Positions 33,614-42,462 of a stretch of DNA of 64,000 nt are shown one piece after another; within the stretch, counting starts at the first letter, position 1; each line of letters opens with the position of its first letter. Under the pieces are notes generated by a model. It was not told where the DNA came from. It saw only the letters and a program-made list of their open reading frames with translations, and made no database searches. Both the position numbers and the translations under genes were made by a program. Location of the stretch: positions 1-64,000 of the forward strand of contig JAFURT010000005.1 of assembly GCA_017471765.1 (NCBI GenBank). Reading direction: 5' to 3'. Source of the DNA: Clostridia bacterium. Lineage in GTDB: Bacteria > Bacillota > Clostridia > Oscillospirales > Acutalibacteraceae.

Positions 33614-34732
33614 GTGATCATCTATCTTGTGGCGTTCGGGCTTACATACCTGTTCGCTGTGGCTTGTCGGCGGATCGCTCCGCCGCTTGGACAAAGAGCG
33701 CTGGCAGAAAAGACCTCCGGCGGTGTGGTGTTCCATTCTCATCGGTTGCTCCCGGCGATGGTGTTTTTGGCGTGCTTTTTGCCGTTGTTTCTGCTTTCGG
33801 CTTTGCGTGAGGGCATTGGCACGGACTATTACTATACCTACACCCCCCGGTTTCTGGAAATTCTGGAGGGGGAACGCACCTATTACGAGATTGGCTTCTA
33901 CTGGGTCAACCGGATTATCGGTATGTTTACCTCTAACCCCCAGTGGGTCTTTGTGGTGACCTCCTTCGTGTTCATGCTGTTTGTGGCTTTGGCCTTTTAT
34001 GATGCGATAGAGGATTTGCCTTTTTGCGTGATGACCCTGCTGGTTACCGGTGAATACTTCATCTCCCTGAACAATCTGCGTCAGGCGATGGCTTCCGCCA
34101 TCCTGCTGTTCGGCTACCGATTTATACGGAAAAAGCAGTGGGTGCGTTTTGGCCTGCTGACGGTGCTTTGCGGCACGCTCCACCAGTCCATGCTGGTGTT
34201 TTTGGGCGTGCTGCTGGTGCTTATCCTTCTGGAGTATGTGCCACTGCACCGCTTGTTGCTTTTGCTTTCGGCGGGGGCGGCAGTGGTGCTGGTGCTGATG
34301 AATACCAGCTTAGATCTGCTGGCTCCTGTTTTGCCGGACCGGTTGCTGTACTATTTCCGGGAGGCAATGTATACCGAGCCGACGATCGGGAAAATGCGGA
34401 TACTGGTGAATATCGTTCTGCTGGTGTTCCTGCTGTTCACCCGGTATCAGGCAAAGGACAGGGAAATGGAGCCCTTTGTGGTTATCCAGTTTTTGGCGGT
34501 GTGGGTGTGCTTGTTTGATGCGACCCTGCCGGCTGCATACCGGATTTTGCGTCTGTTCACCTTTTGGCAACTGTTGGCGATTCCCCGGGCGGTATCATGC
34601 TATACGACCTTGCTTCATGACCGCACATGGGTCAAGTGTATTTTGGGAGCTGTCTTAGGCCTTCTGTGCCTATACAGTTTATTGTATCTGGGGACAGAAG
34701 AAGTAATTCCTTACCATTCGATTTTTCACTGA
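33614..34732 (+). CDS. EpsG-family polysaccharide polymerase
   Basis: This 372-aa polytopic membrane protein has about ten helices. The EpsG/Wzy-like part has the segment REGIGTDYYYTYTPRF, then EIGFYWVNRIIG and NNLRQAMASAILLFGYRFI, the usual R-Q-x-A motif of this family. It would polymerise repeat units outside the membrane. The GTG at 33614 follows GAGGTGAG at short spacing. It sits between the glycosyltransferases and the flippase. Confidence 0.88.
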   Translation: MIIYLVAFGLTYLFAVACRRIAPPLGQRALAEKTSGGVVFHSHRLLPAMVFLACFLPLFLLSALREGIGTDYYYTYTPRFLEILEGERTYYEIGFYWVNRIIGMFTSNPQWVFVVTSFVFMLFVALAFYDAIEDLPFCVMTLLVTGEYFISLNNLRQAMASAILLFGYRFIRKKQWVRFGLLTVLCGTLHQSMLVFLGVLLVLILLEYVPLHRLLLLLSAGAAVVLVLMNTSLDLLAPVLPDRLLYYFREAMYTEPTIGKMRILVNIVLLVFLLFTRYQAKDREMEPFVVIQFLAVWVCLFDATLPAAYRILRLFTFWQLLAIPRAVSCYTTLLHDRTWVKCILGAVLGLLCLYSLLYLGTEEVIPYHSIFH

Positions 34733-34777
34733 TTGTTTGTGAATTCTGCTGTGAAAGAGACGTGTTAGGAGCGTTTT

Positions 34778-36229
34778 ATGGCTGGAGGTAACATCAAACG
34801 AAACTACATTTATAATGTCAGTTTCCAGATTTTCTCCCTGCTGACACCGCTGATCACCACACCCTACGTATCCCGGGTGTTGGGGGCAGATGGGGTCGGT
34901 ACGTACAGTTATATCCACTCCATTGCTACCTATTTTGCCCTGTTTGCGGCGCTGGGGTTGTCCTCTTACGGCTTGCGTGAGGTGTCCCGTGTCCGGGATA
35001 ATCCTCGTCGGGCCTCCCGGCTGTTCTACGAGCTGACCATTATCCGGCTGGTAACCACCTTACTTAGCTTTTTGGCCTATTTTGTGTTTGTTGTGGCCAC
35101 CGGCAGTGACTTAAAGCTGTATTTGGCCACCAGTTTTGTAATACTTACAGTAGGGGCAGACTGCACTTGGTTTTTCCAGGCGATGGAGAACTTTAAATCC
35201 CTGGTCATTCGGAATTTTTTGGTCAAGTTTATCAGCATCGCCTGTATTTTCCTGTTTGTCCGTACGGCAGACGACCTGATTGTATATACCGTCATCCAGA
35301 CGGGCAGTATCTTCCTGTCCAACCTGGTGTTGTTCCCCCAGCTTAAAAAATGGCTGGTACGTGTGTCCTGGCGGCGGCTGCGGTTTGCCCGCCACCTGAA
35401 AGAAACGCTGGTATATTTTGTCCCCACCATTGCCACCTCGGTGTATACGGTGCTGGACCGCACCATGATTGGTGTCATCACCCAAGATATGACCGAGAAC
35501 GGTTTTTATGAGCAGGCGCACAAGATCGTCAACATCCTGATGACGGTCATCACCTCGCTGAATGTGGTGGTGGGTGTGCGTACCTCCTATCTGTTTGGGC
35601 AGAATAAGGAGGAGGAGATCCGGGGACACATCCGGGATACCTTCCGGTTTATGTATATGATCTCCTTCCCCATGTGTGCCGGGCTGATTGCTTGTGCCGA
35701 CCTGTTTGCCCCGGAGTTTTTCGGCGTGGAATATACGGCCGTAGCGCCCATGCTGAAGCTGTTTGCTCCGCTTTTGTTTATTATCGGTACCAGCAATGTG
35801 CTGGGCACGCTATATTTGACCCCCAGCGGTCAGCGGGCCAGAAGCAATCGGGCGATTATCGCCGGCGCCTGCACTAACCTGGTGCTGAATCTTTTGCTCA
35901 TCCCACGCTTCGGCGGCATTGGCGCTGTGGTTGCCTCCGTGTTGGCGGAGCTGGTTATTTCCGGACTGTATCTGCGGTTTTCCCATGCCTTTATTTCAGC
36001 CTGGCAGCTGCTGGGTATGGCCCTGCGGTATGCCGCCTTTGCCGGGGTTATGTTTATCCCCACGTACCTTGTGGGGCAGGTACTGCCCGACAGGGCTACC
36101 ACCATCTTGGTGCAGATCGGAGCCGGTGCGGTTGCGTATGCCCTGTTGCTGATTCTTTGTCGTGATCCGGCCTGGTTGGCCTGTAAGGGAATACTGGATA
36201 AAAAAATTAAAAGAAGCAAAACCGAGTAG
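34778..36229 (+). CDS. Wzx-type oligosaccharide flippase
   Basis: This 483-aa membrane protein has 12-14 helices and belongs to the MATE/MVF polysaccharide exporters. The start NYIYNVSFQIFSLLTPLITT and VSRVLGADGVGTYSYIHSIA are hallmark blocks. It should turn the lipid-linked repeat unit to the outside. AGGAG precedes the ATG. Confidence 0.93.
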   Translation: MAGGNIKRNYIYNVSFQIFSLLTPLITTPYVSRVLGADGVGTYSYIHSIATYFALFAALGLSSYGLREVSRVRDNPRRASRLFYELTIIRLVTTLLSFLAYFVFVVATGSDLKLYLATSFVILTVGADCTWFFQAMENFKSLVIRNFLVKFISIACIFLFVRTADDLIVYTVIQTGSIFLSNLVLFPQLKKWLVRVSWRRLRFARHLKETLVYFVPTIATSVYTVLDRTMIGVITQDMTENGFYEQAHKIVNILMTVITSLNVVVGVRTSYLFGQNKEEEIRGHIRDTFRFMYMISFPMCAGLIACADLFAPEFFGVEYTAVAPMLKLFAPLLFIIGTSNVLGTLYLTPSGQRARSNRAIIAGACTNLVLNLLLIPRFGGIGAVVASVLAELVISGLYLRFSHAFISAWQLLGMALRYAAFAGVMFIPTYLVGQVLPDRATTILVQIGAGAVAYALLLILCRDPAWLACKGILDKKIKRSKTE

Positions 36230-36240
36230 GAGGACAGTAT

Positions 36241-37113
36241 ATGGAGTTGCCAAACGAATTCTTTTTGGAAGAGGAACGGTGTGGATATACAGTACCTGCT
36301 TCCATGAAAAAGGTGTGGGCGGTACAGCTTGATCTGCTGGAGCAGTTCCGGCAGGTGTGCGACCGTCACGGTCTGCGCTGGTTTGTCAGTGCCGGTACGA
36401 TTTTGGGTGCCGTGCGGCACAAGGGGTATATTCCTTGGGACGACGATATCGACATCCAGATGATGCGCGAGGATTATGACAAGTTGTTGGAGATTGCCCC
36501 CAGCGAATTCGGGGAGCCGTATTTCTTCCAGACAGCCTACAACGACAAGCAGTTCAGTCGAGGCCACGCTCAGCTCCGCAACAGTACCACCACCGCCATC
36601 CTGGAGTCAGAAAAAGGAAAGTTCTCCTTTAACCAGGGCATTTTCATTGATATTTTCCCCATGGATGCCGTGCCGGATGACCCGGCTCAGCAGGCGGCAC
36701 AACGTAAGCGTGTAAAATTCTGGATGAAGTTGCTGGCGGCCACTGTGTGCTACCCCGGCAGTATCAAAAAGAACGCCGTCAAGACGCTCATTCACATATT
36801 GCTCAAGCCGTTGCCCTACCGGTGGGTGTATCGGCAGATGGAAAAGGCCTGCACCGCCTACAACGGAAAGGGCATGAAGCGTGTCGCACTCATCAGCTTT
36901 GATGTGGACAATGACCGGATGGTGTGGCCTGTCCATACGATGGATGATGTGCTGACAGTGCCCTTTGAGAACACCCAGGTGCCCATCCCGGCCGGCTATG
37001 ACGAAATCATGACCATCCAGTATGGGGACTACATGACCATGCGGAAAGAGAACACCTACCATGGCGGGGTGCTGTTTGATGCGGAACGCTGTTACAAGGA
37101 TTACCTGAAGTAA
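36241..37113 (+). CDS. LicD-family phosphotransferase
   Basis: This 290-aa cytosolic protein carries the LicD core FVSAGTILGAVRHKGYIPWD followed by DDID (residues 48-71), the nucleotidyltransferase-fold metal site, and the end block IQYGDYMT. LicD proteins transfer phosphocholine or a related phospho-group from CDP-linked donors onto surface glycans. No licA, licB or licC genes for choline uptake and activation are present here, so the donor could be another CDP-alcohol such as CDP-ribitol. AGGAGG lies before the ATG. Confidence 0.88.
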   Translation: MELPNEFFLEEERCGYTVPASMKKVWAVQLDLLEQFRQVCDRHGLRWFVSAGTILGAVRHKGYIPWDDDIDIQMMREDYDKLLEIAPSEFGEPYFFQTAYNDKQFSRGHAQLRNSTTTAILESEKGKFSFNQGIFIDIFPMDAVPDDPAQQAAQRKRVKFWMKLLAATVCYPGSIKKNAVKTLIHILLKPLPYRWVYRQMEKACTAYNGKGMKRVALISFDVDNDRMVWPVHTMDDVLTVPFENTQVPIPAGYDEIMTIQYGDYMTMRKENTYHGGVLFDAERCYKDYLK

Positions 37114-37130
37114 GGAAAGTAGGGACAGAC

Positions 37131-38531
37131 ATGAAGGAAACGAAAACCAACCATCCTCAGGATATATTCCTGGTATTCCGGGACATGCTTTTGTATGTAT
37201 TGCTCCGTTGGCGGAGCATCCTGGTGGTGGCGTTGGCACTGGCGGTGCTGGCCGGTGGCTACAAATATCTGCAGGATACCCGCCGGTATCAGGCGGCGGT
37301 GCAGAACCAAGCCGGAGAGATGGAGCCTAAGGAGCTGGACGCCTCCTCTATGGCCAAGGTGACGGCCGTGCTACGGTATCGCAGTGCCTATGAAGGTGCC
37401 TGTGCGTACAACGAGGCCGCCCTGCTGATGCATATCGACCCGGAGGCTGTGCCCACCCGGAATATCAGTTATCTTATCACCGGTGACAGAGCCTATGCGG
37501 CGGCAGAGCTGTATAGCAAATACCTGGCGGATGAGAATATGTACACCGCTATCACCGGGCAGTTGACCAACGCCAAGAATCCGTTGCCGGTGTATCTGGC
37601 GGAGCTGATTACCACCTCCATCAGCCAGGACGAGGCCCCCTCTGCGCCCGCCGGAGCAACGGTGTGTCGCCTGCTGAACATCCGCATCGTTGCTCCCACG
37701 GAGGAGCTGTGCGGCCAGATTGCCACAGCGATTAAGGAGCGCATGACCACCTTGTCCGGCACCATCCGGGAGAGCATGGGCACCGCCCTTACCTGTGAGG
37801 CGGTGTATGACCAGTATGGAGTACTGCGCACCCCCACGATCCGTGACCAGCAGCAGAAGAATCTGAATACGCAGAACGACCTGGAAACCAAGCTGGCCGA
37901 GGCTGAGGAGGCGCTCTCTGCTGAGGAGCGCACCTATATCGAACAGCAGAGTGCGGTAGAGGGGGGGACGTCTCTTGCCCCTGCCAAGCCCTCTGTCAGC
38001 AAGAAGTTCCTGGTGCTGGGCTTCCTGGCTGGCGGTGTATTGATGGCGTTTTTGTATGTGTTGCGGTATATTTTTACCCGGCGTGTGCAATCCCGGACGG
38101 ATATGGCTATCCGCTATCCCTTCCCGGTGTTTGGCGCGGTGGCCCTTGGTGGCAAAAAAGGCTTCTTCATCGACCGCTGGCTGAAAGCCTGGTTGCGGGA
38201 TAAGGCCGAGCCTGTGGACTTGGTACAGCGTCAGGTGGTGCTGGCCGCCCGGTGTGCCGAGGTCAAGCAGGTGTATGCGACCGGTTGTGCGTTGTCTGCG
38301 GATGCGGCGACGCTGGCTGGCTTGGAAGCGGCGCTGGCGGAGCAGGGAATCACCCTGACCGTGGGTGCTTATCCCACTACCGATGTGGCGGCGATGGATG
38401 CCATGGCGGCGGCAGATGCTCTGCTGCTGGTGGAGACGGTGGATGTCTCCTCCCACAATGAACTGGCTCGGGTGCTGGCTCTGGCTGACCAGTGTGGGCA
38501 GACGGTGCTGGGTGCCGTATTGATGCAGTAA
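37131..38531 (+). CDS. Wzz-like chain-length protein with a kinase-like tail lacking a P-loop
   Basis: This 466-aa protein has two membrane helices (about residues 26-42 and 287-310) around a large outside domain with coiled coil near residues 240-280, as in Wzz/CapA chain-length regulators. The last 120 residues, after the second helix, look like the C-terminal half of a CpsD/Wzc tyrosine-kinase fold: ALLLVETVDVSSHNELARVL and QTVLGAVLMQ match the strands before and at the family end. No Walker A or A' motif and no Tyr cluster can be seen. The fold match is inference. It is the last gene of the operon. Confidence 0.7.
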   Translation: MKETKTNHPQDIFLVFRDMLLYVLLRWRSILVVALALAVLAGGYKYLQDTRRYQAAVQNQAGEMEPKELDASSMAKVTAVLRYRSAYEGACAYNEAALLMHIDPEAVPTRNISYLITGDRAYAAAELYSKYLADENMYTAITGQLTNAKNPLPVYLAELITTSISQDEAPSAPAGATVCRLLNIRIVAPTEELCGQIATAIKERMTTLSGTIRESMGTALTCEAVYDQYGVLRTPTIRDQQQKNLNTQNDLETKLAEAEEALSAEERTYIEQQSAVEGGTSLAPAKPSVSKKFLVLGFLAGGVLMAFLYVLRYIFTRRVQSRTDMAIRYPFPVFGAVALGGKKGFFIDRWLKAWLRDKAEPVDLVQRQVVLAARCAEVKQVYATGCALSADAATLAGLEAALAEQGITLTVGAYPTTDVAAMDAMAAADALLLVETVDVSSHNELARVLALADQCGQTVLGAVLMQ

Positions 38532-38535
38532 AGAA

Positions 38536-38580
38536 TAGCTCTCGCCGACGACTGGCTGTGCCGGTCGCCGGTGAGGGCTA
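38536..38580 (+). terminator. Long hairpin after the polysaccharide operon
   Basis: A 17-bp stem with one mismatch (38536-38552 with 38564-38580) begins 4 bp after the stop. It is followed by AAAATTAT and not a T run, so it may act as an mRNA 3'-end stabiliser more than a strong terminator. The rest of the gap to 38655 shows nothing recognisable. Confidence 0.55.
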
Positions 38581-38655
38581 AAATTATAGGCTGTTATGGC
38601 AGTCATCAGCCGGATTCTTTTGCGCGAAAATCCATAAATAGAATAGCAAAGTCCA

Positions 38656-38684
38656 TTGTCGGGCTGTGGGCTGATCCGTATACT
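38656..38684 (+). promoter_or_regulatory. Promoter of the sugar-phosphate cluster
   Basis: TTGTCG (38656-38661) and TATACT (38679-38684) are 17 bp apart, 40 bp before the epimerase ATG. Confidence 0.6.
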
Positions 38685-38723
38685 GAATGACGTAGTATCC
38701 ATTTTTGATAAGAAGGTGTGTGT

Positions 38724-39416
38724 ATGGAACGATTGACCATATCCCCGTCTTTAATTTGCATGGATTTATGCAACACAGGGACCGAGGTGCGCTGTCTGGA
38801 GGCGCTGGGGTGTCGAATGGTGCACGTGGACGTGATTGACGGCCGATTCAGCCCGGATATGCCGTTAGGAATCAACATGATTCAGCAGTTACGGCAGAAG
38901 ACGAGGCTGATTTTTGACGCCCATCTGATGGCGGCGGATAATGCCCCCTACGTGGAGCTGCTTTTGGCGGCCGGGGTGGATCGCCTGTGCTTCCATACCG
39001 AATTTGAGCCGCGCCCCAACATCCTGCTTCGTAAAATCCGGTCGGCCGGCTGTCAGCCGGGCATCGCCATTAGCCCGGAAACGCCGCTGTCACAGGTGGA
39101 GCATTTACTGCCCCTGTGCGATTTTGTGCTGATTATGCGGATTGATGCAGGATACGCCCATCTGCCCGGGCAGGGGGTATATCCGCATGTGGACGAGAAG
39201 ATTGCGGCTCTGTCCGCTTATTGCAAAAGCCACGGCCTGGATATAGAGATTGAGGTGGATGGCCGGGTGGGCTTTGAGGACCTGGTACCGCTGGCGGAGC
39301 TGGGGGTACGCACCTTTGTCAGCGGGAGCCGGGGGCTGTTTTCTCCCCAAGGCACCCGTGAACAAAACTGGAAGAAGCTGACCGCTATAACAGAAGCATG
39401 GAGGGAGCAACAATGA
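38724..39416 (+). CDS. Ribulose-phosphate/allulose-phosphate 3-epimerase family protein
   Basis: This 230-aa TIM-barrel enzyme has the family landmarks ISPSLICMD, MVHVDVIDGRFSPDMPLG (metal His/Asp), IFDAHLMA (second metal Asp-His) and the C-terminal IEVDGRVGFEDLVPLAELG with a phosphate-binding SGSRGLF. It epimerises C3 of a ketose phosphate. The divergent sequence and the gene context (SIS isomerase, glycosidases, PfkB kinase) suggest it is a pathway-specific form, for example acting on allulose-6-phosphate, and not the housekeeping rpe. The ATG at 38724 is chosen over a GTG 6 nt upstream. Confidence 0.82.
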   Translation: MERLTISPSLICMDLCNTGTEVRCLEALGCRMVHVDVIDGRFSPDMPLGINMIQQLRQKTRLIFDAHLMAADNAPYVELLLAAGVDRLCFHTEFEPRPNILLRKIRSAGCQPGIAISPETPLSQVEHLLPLCDFVLIMRIDAGYAHLPGQGVYPHVDEKIAALSAYCKSHGLDIEIEVDGRVGFEDLVPLAELGVRTFVSGSRGLFSPQGTREQNWKKLTAITEAWREQQ

Positions 39417-39973
39417 CTGCCTATCAAAAAACAGTAGACAGTGTATTAGCGGAATGTGGCATGGTGCTTCGTGCCATTCCGGAAGAATCCACCGCCCGGC
39501 TTGTCGAAACGCTGTTGGGAGCAAACGCCGTGTTTTTCATTGGTGTAGGCCGGGTTATGCTTTCTGCACAGGCGATGGCCAAGCGGCTGGCTCATCTGGG
39601 TATCCGCACCCATGTAGTGGGGGAAATTACCGAGCCGGCGCTCAAGCCGGGCGACGTGCTGGTGGTCTGCTCCGGCAGTGGAGAAACGTTGTTCCCCAAA
39701 GCGATTGCCGAAAAAGCCAAGTCCTTGGGGGCACGGGTGGTGATGATCGGTTCCAATCAGCAAAGCTCCATCGCCGGAATGGCGGATCTGATGGTGCGTA
39801 TGCCCACCAACACCAAGTTCAAGTGCGCTGATGAAATTCCTTCCGGGCAGATTATGACCAGCCTGTTCGAGCAATGCTTATTGCTGTATGGCGACATCCT
39901 TGCGAAAATGATTGTAGAACAGCGTGGGTTAGATATGGATTCCTTGTGGGAGTACCACGCTAATCTGGAGTAA
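39413..39973 (+). CDS. SIS-domain sugar-phosphate isomerase (HxlB-like)
   Basis: This 186-aa protein is a single SIS domain: NAVFFIGVGRVMLSAQAMAKRLAHLG, DVLVVCSGSGETLFPKAIAEKAK and VVMIGSN. Length and pattern match 6-phospho-3-hexuloisomerase (HxlB/PHI), which interconverts a 3-hexulose-6-phosphate with fructose-6-phosphate. The ATG overlaps the epimerase stop by four bases (ATGA), so the two enzymes are made together. Other SIS proteins of this size act on other ketose phosphates, so the exact substrate is not fixed. Confidence 0.82.
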   Translation: MTAYQKTVDSVLAECGMVLRAIPEESTARLVETLLGANAVFFIGVGRVMLSAQAMAKRLAHLGIRTHVVGEITEPALKPGDVLVVCSGSGETLFPKAIAEKAKSLGARVVMIGSNQQSSIAGMADLMVRMPTNTKFKCADEIPSGQIMTSLFEQCLLLYGDILAKMIVEQRGLDMDSLWEYHANLE

Positions 39974-40019
39974 GACCGGTTTGCCAGACAAATGCAAAAA
40001 CAGGAAGCGGGAGACGGAT

Positions 40020-41414
40020 ATGCTGTATAAATCGGGAAAAGGCAGAATCAAAGATAATTGCATGATCTACCATGACGGTACCTATTTTATGTTCAGTATG
40101 TACTGGAAAAGCCCGGAGGACACAGAGCGTCATGTATGGCTGGCTACCTCCAAGGATGGCGTGCATTTTGAAGATTACGGCTGTGTGGTGGAGGATTTCC
40201 CCACCATGGTGTGGGCGATGAAGGTGTATGAGACCGATGACGGCTTTTACATGAATCACGGTAGCTTTACCGAGGCCGGGGAGCAAAAGGTGCTGAAGTT
40301 CTGGCACTCCGATGACCTGTATCATTGGGAATACCGGCCGGATCTGGAGATTATTTCTCCCGATGCGGATTGGGGCATCACCCGTCTGGACTGCATGTGC
40401 GTGCTTCGGGAGCCGGAACGGTACTATGGCTATGCCACCGGTCAGTATGGCTTCATGACCTCCGATGACGGCGCTCATTGGGATTTGCAGCCATATAACA
40501 TCGATTACGGCCCCTTCCAGCCGTACAGCCCATGTATCGGCGGCTATGAGATCGGCGACTGCATCCGCTTTGAGGGAAAGTATTACCTGCTGTGCGGTGC
40601 TCACGCCCACGCCGGATGCAAAGGATACGGCGTGTGGACGTATGTGGCGGATAAGCCGGAGGGTCCCTTCAAGCCGATGTTTCCCAACTATAAGCTCAAC
40701 GGCACCAGCGACCGCTGGGTGCATTGCTGGGTGCGGTGCTTTGACAAGGACGGCAAGACCCTAATGCACAACTATATGTATGACGGCAACACCTTCGAGA
40801 TGGGCACGACCTATCTCCCCCCCATTAAAGAGATGGCGCTGAACGAATACGGCCTGTATCTAAAATGGTGGGATGAGAACCGCCTGCTGTACGGCAACCT
40901 GGTCAGCGAGACGGCCCGGCTGGAGGCGAAGGGTATGGATTCCAACGCCCTTCTGCAGGAGTCTCAGGCCTGCGATATTTCCGAGCTGGTGTCCCTCCCC
41001 GCACAGGCTGTGGTGGATATGACGGTAGAGCTGGAAGAAAGCACCTGGGTAGGCTATGCAGCAGGAGGCCTCTACCTGGCTGAGGACGACCACAGCGGCA
41101 CGGCGATTATTTTTGACGCCTATGGCAAGAGCGACATCCTGTATGTCAAGGACGGCCAGATTGTGGCAGTGGAGGATACCGTGACCTTCGGCCAGGCCGC
41201 TCCGATTCTCTTTTCTGGCGGCACGCCGTACCATATCCGTCTGCTGGTGCGTGATGGGATGTTTGAGGTGTATGTGAACGATACGTTTTTGCAGACATTT
41301 AACAACGCCCACAAGGAGGGAGATATTTCTTGCCCCTTCACCGCTATTGGTGCGGTGTCCCGGCGTAGAGGATTTACCCTGTCTGATATGAAAATTTACG
41401 AGATGAATTTGTGA
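40020..41414 (+). CDS. Intracellular beta-propeller glycosidase (GH32/GH43-like), copy 1
   Basis: This 464-aa protein has no signal peptide. The N-terminal about 300 residues look like a five-bladed propeller of the GH32/43/68 type. Asp12 in IKDNCMIYHDGTYFMF matches the nucleophile strand (the ND-NG block). Asp124 in GITRLDCMCVLRE stands where RDP is expected, and Glu177 in GYEIGDCIRFEGKYYL matches the EC-D acid block. The C-terminal 130 residues (VDMTVELEESTWVGYAAGGL onwards) form a beta-sandwich as in GH32 enzymes. It should cleave an imported fructose-like or related glycoside. RBS GGGAG. Family placement is by eye. Confidence 0.72.
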   Translation: MLYKSGKGRIKDNCMIYHDGTYFMFSMYWKSPEDTERHVWLATSKDGVHFEDYGCVVEDFPTMVWAMKVYETDDGFYMNHGSFTEAGEQKVLKFWHSDDLYHWEYRPDLEIISPDADWGITRLDCMCVLREPERYYGYATGQYGFMTSDDGAHWDLQPYNIDYGPFQPYSPCIGGYEIGDCIRFEGKYYLLCGAHAHAGCKGYGVWTYVADKPEGPFKPMFPNYKLNGTSDRWVHCWVRCFDKDGKTLMHNYMYDGNTFEMGTTYLPPIKEMALNEYGLYLKWWDENRLLYGNLVSETARLEAKGMDSNALLQESQACDISELVSLPAQAVVDMTVELEESTWVGYAAGGLYLAEDDHSGTAIIFDAYGKSDILYVKDGQIVAVEDTVTFGQAAPILFSGGTPYHIRLLVRDGMFEVYVNDTFLQTFNNAHKEGDISCPFTAIGAVSRRRGFTLSDMKIYEMNL

Positions 41415-41422
41415 GGATGACT

Positions 41423-42292
41423 ATGATTACGGCGTTGTCTTTTGGCGAGATTCAGTGGGATATATATCCGGATGCCCGGTACATCGGCGGCGCACCCTTT
41501 AATTTCGCGGCGCACTTGGCCAAGCATGGGGAAGAGGTGTATATGCTTTCTGCCGTAGGGGATGATGCACTGGGACAGGAGGCACTGACCCACCTGAAAA
41601 AGCAAAACCTGCACACGGACTATGTGGCCATTGATTCTGCAAAGCCCTCCGGCAACTGCACCGTGTCGTTGGATGAGCAGGGCGTCCCTACATTTTGCAT
41701 TGCCCGTGATGTGGCGTGGGACTATCTTACCTGCAGGGGAGTGCCGTCGGGGATGTTCGACCTGCTGTATTTCGGAACGCTGGCGTTGCGGACCCAACAA
41801 AATACCGAGGAGCTTTTGGCTCTGATTCAGCGAGGGGGCTTTCGGGAGATTTTTGCGGATGTGAATATCCGGCCGCCGTTCTATTCAGCGGATAGCATCC
41901 GTACGGTAATGGAAAAAGCTACCATCATCAAAATCAGCGACGAGGAGCTACCTGTGCTGCTGCAGGAAATCGGTATGACGTACACCGAAGAATACGCTTC
42001 CCTGTGCCGGGGGCTGGTGCGTCAGTTCCCCCAGATTAACGTACTGATTATCACCCGGGGCGAAAAAGGCGCCTGTGCATATACGGCTCAGGATGACCGG
42101 TTTTATCAGACGGATGCGGTCAAGGCCGTGGTTGTTTCTACCACCGGTGCCGGGGATAGCTTCTCGGCGGCGTTCATCCACACCTATTTGCGAGGGGACA
42201 CCGTGCAGGCGGCGCTGGACTATGCGGCCAAAGTGGCCGCCTTTGTGGTGTCCAATCCGGACGCTGTGCCAGAATACCAGCCGATCCCATAA
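41423..42292 (+). CDS. PfkB-family carbohydrate kinase (fructokinase-like)
   Basis: This 289-aa ribokinase-fold enzyme phosphorylates a sugar with ATP. GGAPFNFAAHLAKHG is the sugar-binding PfkB signature 1, close to bacterial fructokinases. TTGAGDSFSAAF near residue 240 holds the catalytic Asp and anion hole, followed by AAKVAAFVVS. ATG 41423, 6 nt after GTGAGG, is preferred to 41417. It starts 8 bp after the first glycosidase, so they share an mRNA. The product phosphate would be the substrate of the epimerase or isomerase upstream. Confidence 0.88.
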   Translation: MITALSFGEIQWDIYPDARYIGGAPFNFAAHLAKHGEEVYMLSAVGDDALGQEALTHLKKQNLHTDYVAIDSAKPSGNCTVSLDEQGVPTFCIARDVAWDYLTCRGVPSGMFDLLYFGTLALRTQQNTEELLALIQRGGFREIFADVNIRPPFYSADSIRTVMEKATIIKISDEELPVLLQEIGMTYTEEYASLCRGLVRQFPQINVLIITRGEKGACAYTAQDDRFYQTDAVKAVVVSTTGAGDSFSAAFIHTYLRGDTVQAALDYAAKVAAFVVSNPDAVPEYQPIP

Positions 42293-42390
42293 CGAATCAG
42301 AATAAAAAGCCCTTACGAGCCTACGGATATGGTCGGTTATATTATGCGGTTTTATTTCTTTGACTTGTGTCAAAAGGCAAACAAACCCCA

Positions 42391-42419
42391 TTTACACATT
42401 ACCGGCCAAATGCTATACT
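42391..42419 (+). promoter_or_regulatory. Promoter of glycosidase copy 2
   Basis: TTTACA (42391-42396) and an extended TATACT (42414-42419, TG upstream) are 17 bp apart. Just upstream lies the inverted repeat TTTGACttgtGTCAAA (42359-42374), a possible operator. Confidence 0.7.
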
Positions 42420-42462
42420 TTGTGGTGCCATTGGCTAATCTAGCTGAAAGAAGGATAACACC

